A stretch of 64,000 nt of DNA from Hyphomicrobiales bacterium (lineage in GTDB: Bacteria; Pseudomonadota; Alphaproteobacteria; Rhizobiales; Rhizobiaceae), in NCBI GenBank assembly GCA_900473915.1, contig UCNG01000004.1:104897-168896 (forward strand), written 5' to 3'. Below are positions 1 to 8,519 of this stretch, piece by piece; position 1 is the stretch's first letter; the number at the start of each line of letters is the position of its first letter. The position numbers and the translations under genes were made by a program. A model generated the notes under the pieces. It worked only from the letters and a program-made list of their open reading frames with translations. It ran no database searches and had not been told where the DNA came from.

Positions 1-1542
1 GACCCCAATGCCTGGATAGGTTTGGTGACATTGGTGGTACTCGAGATCGTTCTCGGTATCGACAATCTCGTCTTCATCGCCATTCTGGCCGACAAACTGC
101 CCCCGCATCAACGCAATCGTGCGCGGCTGGTCGGTCTTACCCTGGCTCTTCTGATGCGTTTGGTGCTGCTCGCTTCGATTTCATGGATCGTTACGCTTCG
201 CGAGCCATTGATCTCGTTGATGGGCATGTCCTTCTCGGGGCGGGACATCATCATGCTGATCGGCGGTCTGTTCCTCCTTGCCAAGGGCACCATGGAACTC
301 CATGAACGACTGGAAGGCGATCACGGGCCCAAAAGCTCCAAGGCAGTCCATGCCGTGTTCTGGCAGGTGATTGTCCAGATTGTCGTTCTGGACGCCGTGT
401 TCTCGCTCGACAGTGTCATCACGGCCGTTGGCATGGTTCAACACCTGCCGGTCATGATGATCGCTGTGGTGATCGCCATCGGCGTGATGATGCTTGCTTC
501 CAAGCCGCTGATGGATTTTGTCAACAAGCACCCGACCGTTGTGATCCTGTGTCTCGGTTTTCTTATGATGATCGGCTTCAGTCTGGTCGTGGAGGGCTTC
601 GGCTTCCATATCCCGAAGGGCTATCTCTATGCGGCGATCGGCTTCTCGGTGTTGATCGAGGCTGCCAATCAGATGTCGCGGCACAATCGTGAAAAATTGG
701 TCACTACCAATGATTTGCGTGAACGCACGGCAGGTGCCGTTTTGCGCCTGCTGGGTGGCGGTCGTGGCGAAAACCCGCTCTCCGATACTGTGGACGTGAT
801 CGCCCAGCAGACAGCGGCCAGCGATGTCTTCCTGCCCGAAGAAAAAGAGATGATCCGCGGCGTTCTCGATCTGGCCGACCGGCCTGTGCGTTCCATCATG
901 TCGCCGCGCAACGAGATCGAATGGCTTGATCTTGATGAAGATCAAGCGGAACTCGATGCGGCCATTCGCAAGCTGTCGCATTCCCGCGTCATCGTTGCAC
1001 GCCGTCAGGTGGATGAATTCGTTGGAGTGGCACTGGTCAGGGATCTTCTGCTGGATATCGGCGACAGGAAACCTGTCGACTGGGACAAGACTGTGAAGCA
1101 GCCGCTTGTCGTGCATGAAAATGCAAATGTGCTGCGCGTGATGGAACAGTTGCGCAATTCACCTGTTCAGATTGCGGTCGTCGTGGATGAGCATGGCTCT
1201 TTCGAAGGTGTGGTGACGCCCACCGACGTTCTGGAAGCCATTGCCGGTGAATTTCCGGATGAAGACGAAGAGGCCGCTGTCGCGCAGTCGGACGGGCAGG
1301 GTGGTTATCTCGTGGACGGCTTCACGGATATCCGCCGTTTGAGTGGGCTTCTGGAGCGCGATCTTCTCGACGATGGCGATCGCTATACGACCCTTGCCGG
1401 CTATGTTCTCTGGCATCTGGGACATCTGCCTCTGGGCGGGGAAAGTTTCGTCGCCGATGGTCTGGAGTTCAAGATCGAGTCGATGAATGGTCGTCACATC
1501 GGCAAGGTCCGTATTACGCCCTCAATCGACTATGAGGTATAA
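1..1542 (+). CDS. TerC-family membrane protein with CBS pair and CorC/HlyC C-terminal domain (5' partial)
   Basis: The reading frame is open from base 1 (it begins D-P-N-A-W-I-G-L), so the true start lies just upstream and perhaps 6-10 residues are missing. The N-terminal half (to about residue 235) is a multi-pass TerC domain, with the family's paired acidic membrane motifs GIDNLVF and FSLDSV. A CBS-domain pair follows (about 290-410), then a CorC/HlyC-type transporter-associated domain (about 425-500). In this family TerC is linked to metal-ion export and the CBS pair to nucleotide or metal sensing; the substrate here cannot be read from sequence. The layout matches the YoaE/YegH class of inner-membrane proteins. 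A hairpin follows the stop codon. Confidence 0.9.
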   Translation, partial: DPNAWIGLVTLVVLEIVLGIDNLVFIAILADKLPPHQRNRARLVGLTLALLMRLVLLASISWIVTLREPLISLMGMSFSGRDIIMLIGGLFLLAKGTMELHERLEGDHGPKSSKAVHAVFWQVIVQIVVLDAVFSLDSVITAVGMVQHLPVMMIAVVIAIGVMMLASKPLMDFVNKHPTVVILCLGFLMMIGFSLVVEGFGFHIPKGYLYAAIGFSVLIEAANQMSRHNREKLVTTNDLRERTAGAVLRLLGGGRGENPLSDTVDVIAQQTAASDVFLPEEKEMIRGVLDLADRPVRSIMSPRNEIEWLDLDEDQAELDAAIRKLSHSRVIVARRQVDEFVGVALVRDLLLDIGDRKPVDWDKTVKQPLVVHENANVLRVMEQLRNSPVQIAVVVDEHGSFEGVVTPTDVLEAIAGEFPDEDEEAAVAQSDGQGGYLVDGFTDIRRLSGLLERDLLDDGDRYTTLAGYVLWHLGHLPLGGESFVADGLEFKIESMNGRHIGKVRITPSIDYEV

Positions 1543-1550
1543 CAGGAATG

Positions 1551-1588
1551 AATTTGCGGGCTGGTGGATATGGCTCGCAAATTATTTC
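1551..1588 (+). terminator. Possible terminator of the TerC-CBS gene
   Basis: Arms AATTTGCG (1551-1558) and CGCAAATT (1576-1583) form an 8 bp perfect stem around a 17 nt loop, followed by ATTTC. The loop is long and the T-tract weak, so efficiency is uncertain. Confidence 0.4.
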
Positions 1589-1717
1589 ACGCAGTTAACT
1601 CCGATCAAATAAGTGGGTTATTGACAAAAGCCGAGAAGCCTTCAAAATTAACCTCTCGTTCATTGTTGCGGCGAAAGCGCGGCAATATTGGAGCGTAAGG
1701 CAACGAGGAGGCCAAGC

Positions 1718-1906
1718 ATGAAGCGAACCGTTCAACTGCTCGCTATGAAAATGAAGAATACGTTTTTGCGTGTTCCGGCCTTTCTGGAACAGCCTTGGCG
1801 TGAGATGAAGCTGAATGCTGAAGAAATCGCAGCCCGCCGCCGCAATCGGCTGGAACGTGGCGAGCATAATTTCCTCTGGTGCTGGCAGCATCGCGGCTTC
1901 TGGTAA
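1718..1906 (+). CDS. Small basic hypothetical protein (62 aa)
   Basis: The chosen ATG has a strong GAGGAG Shine-Dalgarno 7 bases upstream; an in-frame extension to 1688 lacks such a site. The product is short and very basic, with an arginine cluster (RRRNRLERG) and a Trp-rich tail (FLWCWQHRGFW). No signal peptide or clear membrane helix is visible. A good intrinsic terminator follows 27 bases after the stop, so the gene looks like a self-contained unit. I do not recognise a family. The ribosome-binding site and terminator argue that it is real. Confidence 0.6.
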   Translation: MKRTVQLLAMKMKNTFLRVPAFLEQPWREMKLNAEEIAARRRNRLERGEHNFLWCWQHRGFW

Positions 1907-1931
1907 ATTCGCTCAGGCGAGTACAGTTTTG

Positions 1932-1961
1932 AAGGCAGGAGGCGAAAGCCTCCTGCCTTTT
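1932..1961 (+). terminator. Intrinsic terminator after the 62-aa gene
   Basis: Perfect 10 bp stem GGCAGGAGGC/GCCTCCTGCC (1934-1943 and 1948-1957) with a GAAA tetraloop, flanked by AA and TTTT. This is a classic rho-independent terminator in the plus direction. Confidence 0.85.
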
Positions 1962-2066
1962 GCGTTTCATTTTAAGGTTTTGCTCCAGGTGAGAATTATT
2001 TTCTCACGCTGACATATTGATTGGGCGCAGGTTCCATGAATGGCTTTGAAAGTAGTTTATATATTT

Positions 2067-2089
2067 AAATCAATGATTTAGATTGATTT
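2067..2089. promoter_or_regulatory. AT-rich inverted repeat upstream of the sulfate transporter operon
   Basis: The arms AAATCAAT (2067-2074) and ATTGATTT (2082-2089) are perfect and separated by 7 bases. They lie in a very AT-rich stretch about 85 bases before cysP. The size and symmetry suit an operator for a LysR-type regulator such as a CysB homologue, which controls sulfate uptake in other proteobacteria. The binding protein is inference. Confidence 0.4.
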
Positions 2090-2173
2090 TGTCTCTTCTC
2101 TCGTTAGATTTGTTTTCCGAAAACAATCCAGTTTAGAGCGCTTTTCGCAAACGGCGCGGTGGGGATGGGTCTA

Positions 2174-3178
2174 ATGAGAAAAATTATTCTATATGCGGCG
2201 GTGGCTCTTGGTCTCGGCTCCGCACCGGTTCACGCGCAGGAGCCAAAGGAAATCCTCAATGTTTCCTATGACATCGCGCGGGAACTCTACGAGCAGATCA
2301 ACAAGGCATTCGTCGCTGACTGGAAGACCAAGACCGGTGAGGATTTGACCGTCAACCAGTCCCATGCTGGATCATCGAAGCAGGCGCGTTCGATTCTGGA
2401 AGGGCTTGAGGCGGATGTGGTGACCTTCAATCAGGTGACCGACGTGCAAGTTCTCCATGACAAAGGCAATCTCATTCCAGCCGACTGGCAGAAGCGATTG
2501 CCCAACAACTCGTCGCCTTATTATTCGTTTCCCGCGTTCCTCGTTCGTGAAGGCAATCCAAAGAACATCAAGAATTGGGATGATCTGGCACGCGACGACG
2601 TCAAGGTGATCTTCCCGAACCCCAAAACCTCGGGCAATGCGCGTTACACCTACCTTGCCGCGACGGCTTACGCGAACGAGGCGTTCAAGGGCGATCAGGC
2701 AAAGGTGCATGAATTTATCGGCAAGATTTTCAAAAACGTTCCGGTCTTTGATACAGGCGGTCGCGGGGCAACGACAACTTTTGCCGAGCGTGGGATTGGC
2801 GACGTGCTGGTGACTTTCGAAGCAGAAACGCGCGGGACCGAAAAGGTGCTCGGGCCTGACAAGTACGATGTTGTCGTACCGGAAGTCAGCCTGCTCGCGG
2901 AATTTCCCGTTACGGTCGTGGACAAGGTGGTGGACAAGCGTGGCTCGCGCAAGATTGCCGAAGCTTATCTGAATTATCTCTACGCCCCGGAAGGCCAGGA
3001 AATCCTGGCTCAAAACTTCAACCGCGTGCATGACAAGGACGTCATTGCAAAGCATAAGGATATCTATCCTGATGTGCGCCTTGTGACGGTTGAAGATGCT
3101 TTTGGTGGCTGGGAGAAAGTGCAGAAAGAACATTTCGCCGAAGGCGGAGTGCTTGATCAGCTCTTCAAAGGCAAATAA
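2174..3178 (+). CDS. cysP: Sulfate ABC transporter periplasmic substrate-binding protein
   Basis: Periplasmic sulfate/thiosulfate-binding protein (Sbp/CysP family). The ATG at 2174 gives a compact signal peptide ending APVHA-Q, with GGGG upstream as ribosome-binding site; in-frame starts at 2159 and 2165 would only lengthen the signal. The family signature NQSHAGSSKQAR is present near residue 60, and the mature length of about 310 is normal. It is the first gene of cysP-cysT-cysW, 53 bases before cysT. An inverted repeat lies in the promoter region. Sulfate versus thiosulfate preference cannot be told from sequence. Confidence 0.93.
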   Translation: MRKIILYAAVALGLGSAPVHAQEPKEILNVSYDIARELYEQINKAFVADWKTKTGEDLTVNQSHAGSSKQARSILEGLEADVVTFNQVTDVQVLHDKGNLIPADWQKRLPNNSSPYYSFPAFLVREGNPKNIKNWDDLARDDVKVIFPNPKTSGNARYTYLAATAYANEAFKGDQAKVHEFIGKIFKNVPVFDTGGRGATTTFAERGIGDVLVTFEAETRGTEKVLGPDKYDVVVPEVSLLAEFPVTVVDKVVDKRGSRKIAEAYLNYLYAPEGQEILAQNFNRVHDKDVIAKHKDIYPDVRLVTVEDAFGGWEKVQKEHFAEGGVLDQLFKGK

Positions 3179-3231
3179 CGAAGCCGACTGGCGATCCCGG
3201 GCGGGGTCGCCTCGCATTTTGGAAAAATCCA

Positions 3232-4068
3232 GTGGCGCTGCTCAGCATGAAACGTAATTCGGTGTTGCCAGGGTTTGGGCTGACCCTCGGTTGCACCTTG
3301 CTTTATCTGGTTGTGATCGTGGCATTGCCGCTGCTGGCCATGATCCTGAAAACGGCAAGCCTTGGCTGGAGCGACTTTTGGAGTATCGTGACTTCAGAGC
3401 GGGCGCTGGCGACTTACAAGATCACCTTGAGCGCTGCTGCGGTGGCGACTGTGTTCAATGGCCTGTTCGGCCTTCTGCTGGCCTGGGTCCTGACTCGATA
3501 TGAATTTCCAGGCAAACGTCTGATCGATGCCGCTGTCGATCTTCCTTTCGCGTTGCCGACTGCCATTGCTGGTTTGGCGCTTGTAACACTGTTCGCCCAG
3601 AATGGCTGGTTCGGGCGGCTTCTTGAGCCGATCGGGGTTAAGGTCGCTTACGCGCCCCTTGGCATCATGATCGCGATGTTTTTCACCAGCATCCCATTTG
3701 TCATCCGCACGGTTCAGCCTGTCCTTGAGGATATGAGCGCGGATGTGGAAGAGGCTGCGCGCAGCCTTGGGGCCAGTTCCTGGCAGACATTCTCGCATAT
3801 TATCTGGCCGACCATCTTTCCGGCTTTCCTTGCGGGCTCGTCGCTTTCCTTTGCGCGCAGCCTTGGCGAATTCGGCTCAATTGTCTTCATCTCGGGCAAT
3901 CTGCCCTTCGAAACCGAAGTGACATCGCTGCTCGTTTTCATTCGGTTGGATGAATATGACTATCCGGCCGCGGCTGCGCTTGCATTCGTGATGCTTGTTA
4001 CGGCTTTTGTCATGCTTCTTGTAACCAATCTCATTCAGGCAAGGCAGCTTCGTTATGCGGAACGCTAG
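3232..4068 (+). CDS. cysT: Sulfate ABC transporter permease CysT
   Basis: Inner-membrane permease half (CysT/CysU) of the sulfate importer, about six membrane helices. The cytoplasmic EAA loop that docks the ATPase is clear (EEAARSLGASSWQTF, around residue 175). A GTG start at 3232 with GGAAA upstream is chosen; ATG at 3247 would drop five residues. The 3' end overlaps cysW by 14 bases, so the two permeases are probably translationally coupled. Confidence 0.92.
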   Translation: MALLSMKRNSVLPGFGLTLGCTLLYLVVIVALPLLAMILKTASLGWSDFWSIVTSERALATYKITLSAAAVATVFNGLFGLLLAWVLTRYEFPGKRLIDAAVDLPFALPTAIAGLALVTLFAQNGWFGRLLEPIGVKVAYAPLGIMIAMFFTSIPFVIRTVQPVLEDMSADVEEAARSLGASSWQTFSHIIWPTIFPAFLAGSSLSFARSLGEFGSIVFISGNLPFETEVTSLLVFIRLDEYDYPAAAALAFVMLVTAFVMLLVTNLIQARQLRYAER

Positions 4069-4885
4069 CGCGAGCATGCAGGCGCGAAATTCAGGGCCGA
4101 TGCGTAACCTGCTGATCTGGCTGGCAGCCGGGTTGTCTGTGATCTGTATCGGAGCGCCGCTTGCGGTCATCTTTTCCTATGCTTTCAGCAAGGGTGTCGG
4201 TGTCTTTTTCGGCGAGATATTGAAGCCGGATACGCTCCATGCGGTGTGGCTGACCATTCTGACGGTTATTGTCGTCGTGCCGATAAACATGGCCTTCGGT
4301 GTCTGTGTCGCATGGCTTGTCACCAAGTTCCGTTTTCCGGGCAGGCGGTTGCTGATTACTTTCGTTGAGATACCGTTCTCAGTTTCGCCCATCGTGGCGG
4401 GCGTGACCTATCTCTTCCTCTATGGGTCGCAAGGCCTGCTGGGTCCATTGCTGGAAAGCTATGATATCAAGATCATGTTTACGGTCCCGGCGATTTTTCT
4501 TGTCAGCCTCTTCGTGACTTCGCCTTTTGTCGCGCGTGAATTGATCCCGCTCATGGAAGTGCAGGGAAGCGATGAAGAAGAGGCGGCGCTGACGTTGGGG
4601 GCCAATGCCTGGCAAACTTTTTTCTATGTCACCTTGCCCAATATCAAATGGGCATTGCTTTATGGTGCGGTGCTTTGCAATGCGCGTGTCATGGGGGAAT
4701 TTGGGGCAACGTCAGTTGTGTCGGGCGCAATACGCGGCAAGACAAACACGTTGCCGCTACAGGTGGAATTGCTGTTCAATGACTATAACGTCGCCGGTGC
4801 TTTCGCGGCAGCCTCGACACTGGCATTGATTGCTCTTCTAACTCTTGTTTTGAAGGTTTTGCTTGAGCGCAGGCAGGGCGCGTGA
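4055..4885 (+). CDS. cysW: Sulfate ABC transporter permease CysW
   Basis: Second permease of the sulfate importer, pairing with CysT. It has about six membrane helices and an EAA loop (EEEAALTLGANAWQTF). The start lies inside cysT; later ATGs at 4076 and 4100 would shorten a non-conserved N terminus. The expected next gene, the CysA ATPase, is absent: a hairpin and then a convergent hydrolase gene follow. The transporter must borrow an ATPase encoded elsewhere. Confidence 0.92.
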   Translation: MRNASASMQARNSGPMRNLLIWLAAGLSVICIGAPLAVIFSYAFSKGVGVFFGEILKPDTLHAVWLTILTVIVVVPINMAFGVCVAWLVTKFRFPGRRLLITFVEIPFSVSPIVAGVTYLFLYGSQGLLGPLLESYDIKIMFTVPAIFLVSLFVTSPFVARELIPLMEVQGSDEEEAALTLGANAWQTFFYVTLPNIKWALLYGAVLCNARVMGEFGATSVVSGAIRGKTNTLPLQVELLFNDYNVAGAFAAASTLALIALLTLVLKVLLERRQGA

Positions 4886-4892
4886 GTAAGGA

Positions 4893-4919
4893 AGCCGCCC
4901 ATTCGAGGAATGGACGGCT
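4893..4919. terminator. Hairpin between cysW and the convergent hydrolase gene
   Basis: Twelve-base arms (4893-4904 and 4908-4919) with one mismatch and a GAG loop sit just after the cysW stop and just before the 3' end of the convergent gene. T-tracts are minimal, so it may act as a weak bidirectional terminator or a 3'-end stabiliser. Confidence 0.5.
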
Positions 4920-4924
4920 TGCGG

Positions 4925-5488
4925 TCACGCTGCTTGGGAAAGCGTGTTGTTTACCGGTTCTCTGTGAAGAGAGGATGCCAGAATAATTCCCTCCGGCCAG
5001 CGGCTGAATCCGCTTGCCACGTTGATGTGACCGGCATGGCCGAGATCAACGAACCCCGATCCCCACACATGCGAAAGAGCTTCAGCCTTGGCAAAGCTCA
5101 TATATTCATCGTTGCGGCTTGCCACGACGATGGAAGGGAAGCCCAGTTCATGGCGGGGCAGCGGGGCAAAGCTCTGGAAGCGGCTGTCCTTGCGGGCCAT
5201 GGTCTCGGCGTCGGCAGGAGCAACGAGAAGCGCGCCTGCCACATGAGCAGCCGATGGGCGACTGGACAGATGGGCGACGAGCGCACAGCCGAGGCTATGG
5301 GCAACCAGAACTGCGCCCGGATTTTCGGCGAGTTTGGCTTCCAGCGCATGCATCCAGTCGGATAGCACCGGATAATGCCAGTCGTCCTGTTCGACAAGCA
5401 ATGCTGACGGATCGTCATGCAACCATTGGCGCTGCCAGTGGCCTGCTTCCGATCCCTTGTAGCCGGGGATGATCAATGTCGCAGGCAT
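4925..5488 (-). CDS. RBBP9/YdeN-family alpha/beta hydrolase
   Basis: Small serine hydrolase of 187 aa, the usual size of the RBBP9/YdeN family. The nucleophile elbow is AHSLG (Ser65); an Asp in SRNDEYMS and a His in GHAGHIN complete a plausible triad near residues 128 and 155. There is no signal peptide, so it is cytoplasmic. The natural substrate of bacterial members is generally unknown. It faces cysW and is a single gene. Confidence 0.85.
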   Translation of the reverse strand: MPATLIIPGYKGSEAGHWQRQWLHDDPSALLVEQDDWHYPVLSDWMHALEAKLAENPGAVLVAHSLGCALVAHLSSRPSAAHVAGALLVAPADAETMARKDSRFQSFAPLPRHELGFPSIVVASRNDEYMSFAKAEALSHVWGSGFVDLGHAGHINVASGFSRWPEGIILASSLHREPVNNTLSQAA

Positions 5489-5568
5489 GCGTCTTTCCTC
5501 TTGGATTAAAGCCTTGGGAGGGCGTTCAATTTCGCGATGCTTGTGCTTTGCGAAACTGGTTCCAAGAT

Positions 5569-5590
5569 AGGCGGCTGAAGCCGCCTTTTT
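5569..5590 (+). terminator. Intrinsic terminator with plus-strand T-tract and no plus-strand gene
   Basis: A 7 bp GC stem AGGCGGC/GCCGCCT with TGAA loop is followed by TTTT on the plus strand. The neighbouring genes on both sides are on the minus strand, so the T-tract points the wrong way for them. Read on the minus strand the hairpin could still mark the end of the UPF0104 transcript, but without a U-run. Confidence 0.5.
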
Positions 5591-5650
5591 AAGGAAAACA
5601 AATTCAATTTGGAGCGATTATGTGAAAATTATGCTCCACGTCTGGCCTGT

Positions 5651-6598
5651 CTATTTTCGCTGTTTTTCATTCCAGCGCAAAAGAAACTGGGACTTTTCGA
5701 ACACCAGCACTACCACGAGCGACATCGCGAAAGGGATGAGGAGATAGAGCAACCGGAAAACGATTAGCGCAGCCAGCACGTCAGCTTGATTCATATCCGG
5801 CAAGCCGGTCAGGAAAACGAGTTCCAGAACGCCTAGTCCACCTGGAGCGTGCGAGATTAATGCCGCAGAGAATGAGACCAGGAAAATGCCGAGAATGATG
5901 AGGAAACCGGGATTGCCGGCCTCTGGCAAGGCAAAGTAGATGATACCGGCGGCGCCGATCAATTCCAGCGGCGCGACGATGAGCTGCTGCACAACCACCG
6001 ACATACGTGGATATTCCAGTCGGAAACTGCCGATCTGGAGCGGGCGCAGGCGTAACCAGCTGCCGAAGACATAAAGTAGCACAAATGCCAGCATCAAAAG
6101 GGCGATGACGATGGAAACGGTCGGCGTCAGCTCCTCGTTGAAACGCATCAGAATGTGCGGTTCCAGCAGAAGAACGACGCTGGAGGTTATGATGACACCA
6201 AGAATGAAGGTAAAAGAGCAAAAGGCAATCAGGACGGCGATTTCACTGCCAGGCATGCCTTGAGAGGAATAGGCCCGATAGCGCACCACAGCGCCTGAGA
6301 CGACCGAAGCGCCGATATTGTGCGACAAAGCATAGGTGGTGAAGGAACAGAGCGCGATAAACAGCCAGGAAATTTTGCGTTTGAGATGCAGGAGCGCGAT
6401 ACGATCGTAGCCTGCAAGCGAACTGTAGGCCAGCAGTGCTGACGCTGTTGCCAGAACCCAATGATGGGCCCGGATCGCGTAAAGACTGTCCAGAACATCC
6501 TCAAGCGAAATGCTGCGAAGTTCGCGATAAAGAAGCCAGGCCGAAACTCCAACTGCGCAAATGCCTATGACCGGCCAGATGTAATCCTTTGCTTTCAT
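5651..6598 (-). CDS. UPF0104/YbhN-family membrane protein
   Basis: Integral membrane protein with about eight hydrophobic segments, related to the transmembrane domain of lysylphosphatidylglycerol synthetase (MprF-like flippase half). It lacks the MprF synthase domain. The family motif region SHNIGASVVSGAVVRYRAY is present near residue 95. The ATG at 6598 forms an ATGA overlap with the stop of the upstream antiporter gene; a TTG one codon earlier is less likely. Coupling to a cation antiporter suggests an envelope role, but the substrate is unknown. Confidence 0.8.
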   Translation of the reverse strand: MKAKDYIWPVIGICAVGVSAWLLYRELRSISLEDVLDSLYAIRAHHWVLATASALLAYSSLAGYDRIALLHLKRKISWLFIALCSFTTYALSHNIGASVVSGAVVRYRAYSSQGMPGSEIAVLIAFCSFTFILGVIITSSVVLLLEPHILMRFNEELTPTVSIVIALLMLAFVLLYVFGSWLRLRPLQIGSFRLEYPRMSVVVQQLIVAPLELIGAAGIIYFALPEAGNPGFLIILGIFLVSFSAALISHAPGGLGVLELVFLTGLPDMNQADVLAALIVFRLLYLLIPFAMSLVVVLVFEKSQFLLRWNEKQRK

Positions 6599-8442
6599 CA
6601 ACCGGTCACCACACGTTCATGCTTCATATCATCCCCATTTTTGCCCATCATATCGGTCGATCCGTCCGATACTATTCCCATTATGCCGTTCTGCGTTTCG
6701 CGTTCCGAAACGGTGTCGGCCTCGTTCTTTTTGATTTCGGTTCCGATTGCCTTCGCCATGGCGGCTGCAATCTCTTCTTCTCCCAGAATGACCGAGTTTG
6801 CGCCAAGATCATGCAGATATTGTGCCTCTGCTTTTGAACAGGCGCGCACGACGATGTTGATTTCCGGGTTGGCAGCTCGAGCCAGCGCGATCACACGACC
6901 GGCCTCAAAAGCGTTGGGTATCGCGATGACCAGGTTTCGAGCAGCCGACAGGTTGGCTGCCGCCAGTATTTCTGAATCCGAAGCATTGCCGGTAATCGCT
7001 TCAATACCTTTGTCTTTCGAAGATGCGCTGACTTTCGGCGAATCTTCAATCACGAGAAAAGGTGAAGTTTCCGCCTGCAATCCTCCCGCGATACCCGCGC
7101 CAATCTGGCCATAGCCAACCACAATCGTGTGTCCGGCCAGCGATGTTTGCGGCAACGGCTCGGGCTCGGAAATGCTGAGTTCGACATCGGCATTCTCGCC
7201 GGGCGTTGTTTCGCTTTTGCTTCGCTTTTCGATCCATGGCCGCATCCGTTCCGCGACGATGAACATGAGCGGATTGAGGAAGATCGAGAGGATTGCGCCC
7301 GCGAGAATGAGATCGCGCCCGGCTGGGGGGAGAAGATTGAGGCTGACGCCTAACCCTGCCAGAATGAATGAGAATTCACCGATTTGCGCAAGGCTTGCCG
7401 AAATGGTGAGCGCCGTGCTGACCGGACGACGGAAAGCGCGCACGATGAAGAATGCAGCAACGGACTTTCCGACGAGAATAATGGCGAGCGTCCCGAGCAG
7501 GGGCAGCGGATCGCGGACAAGGCTCATCGGATCGAACAGCATGCCGACAGAAATGAAGAACAGCACCGCGAAGGCATCACGCAGGGGGAGGGACTCTTCC
7601 GCTGCCCGATGGCTGAGCTCGGATTCGCTCATGACCATACCCGCGAAGAATGCGCCCAGCGCGAAGGAAACGCCAAAGAGATGTGCAGCGCCGAAAGCCA
7701 CGCCCAGCGCAATGGCCAGCACGCCGAGACGAAACAGTTCGCGGGAACCTGTTTGAGCCACGACATTGAGAAGCCACGGTATGACCTTGCGGCCGACAAT
7801 CAGCATCAGCGCGACGAACAGAATGACCTTGGCAATGGTGAGAAGGATGATGCCGCCGATGCCGAGACCGAGCCATGAAACGATGGGGTCGCTTGCCGCT
7901 GTCCCTTCTGCGCGGCCCGTTACGCTGGCGACTGCCGGAAGCAGCACCAGTGCCATGACCATTGCGAGGTCTTCGACGATCAGCCAGCCGACAGCGATGC
8001 GTCCGCGTTCGGTATCGATCAAGCGGCGTTCCTGCATGGCGCGCAGAAGGACGACGGTACTAGCCGTCGAAAGAGCAAGGCCGAAAACGAGGCCCGCCTG
8101 CACATCCCAGCCGAGCGCGAGGCCGAGACCGGTACCAAGGGCTGCGGCGGCAGCGATCTGCGCAAGTGCGCCGGGTACCGCGATGGCTTTGACGGAAAGA
8201 AGATCTTTGAGGGAAAAATGTAAGCCTACACCGAACATCAGCAGGATAACGCCGATTTCAGCGAGCTGCAGAATAAGGTCCTGATCTGCAACGAAACCGG
8301 GTGTGTGGGGACCGGCGATGACACCAGCTAGAAGATAGCCGACGAGGGGGGAGGTTTTCAGACGGGTGGCTATCGCACCGAAAATGAAGGCCAGGCATAA
8401 CCCGATGACGATTGTCGCTATCAAAGGCGTGTCATGGGGCAT
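6598..8442 (-). CDS. CPA2-family cation:proton antiporter (KefB/YbaL type)
   Basis: Monovalent cation:proton antiporter of 614 aa. Residues about 8-380 form the multi-helix Na/H exchanger domain; residues about 430-550 form a TrkA-N nucleotide-binding domain with the Rossmann motif VVGYGQIG. This order is typical of KefB/KefC/YbaL proteins, which move K+ or Na+ and are gated by NAD(H) or glutathione adducts. The sequence resembles YbaL more than KefC, which is inference. Its stop overlaps the start of the UPF0104 gene. Confidence 0.9.
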   Translation of the reverse strand: MPHDTPLIATIVIGLCLAFIFGAIATRLKTSPLVGYLLAGVIAGPHTPGFVADQDLILQLAEIGVILLMFGVGLHFSLKDLLSVKAIAVPGALAQIAAAAALGTGLGLALGWDVQAGLVFGLALSTASTVVLLRAMQERRLIDTERGRIAVGWLIVEDLAMVMALVLLPAVASVTGRAEGTAASDPIVSWLGLGIGGIILLTIAKVILFVALMLIVGRKVIPWLLNVVAQTGSRELFRLGVLAIALGVAFGAAHLFGVSFALGAFFAGMVMSESELSHRAAEESLPLRDAFAVLFFISVGMLFDPMSLVRDPLPLLGTLAIILVGKSVAAFFIVRAFRRPVSTALTISASLAQIGEFSFILAGLGVSLNLLPPAGRDLILAGAILSIFLNPLMFIVAERMRPWIEKRSKSETTPGENADVELSISEPEPLPQTSLAGHTIVVGYGQIGAGIAGGLQAETSPFLVIEDSPKVSASSKDKGIEAITGNASDSEILAAANLSAARNLVIAIPNAFEAGRVIALARAANPEINIVVRACSKAEAQYLHDLGANSVILGEEEIAAAMAKAIGTEIKKNEADTVSERETQNGIMGIVSDGSTDMMGKNGDDMKHERVVTG

Positions 8443-8484
8443 CGGGTGCCTTCCCCCTCTGGCTGCTCAATTCTGTATGTGGGA

Positions 8485-8512
8485 GCCGGGCAAGGCCTGA
8501 ACCTTGCCCGGC
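8485..8512 (-). terminator. Strong hairpin downstream of secDF
   Basis: A perfect 11 bp stem GCCGGGCAAGG/CCTTGCCCGGC with a 6 nt loop sits in the 77 bp gap after secDF. There is no T-tract on the minus strand, so termination may be Rho-assisted or the hairpin may protect the 3' end. Confidence 0.55.
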
Positions 8513-8519
8513 AAGCGGG

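Noticed and set aside
181-1116. Long minus-strand reading frame opposite the TerC-CBS gene
   Set aside because: Mirror frame of a well-recognised gene; His/Asp-rich low-quality protein without family features.
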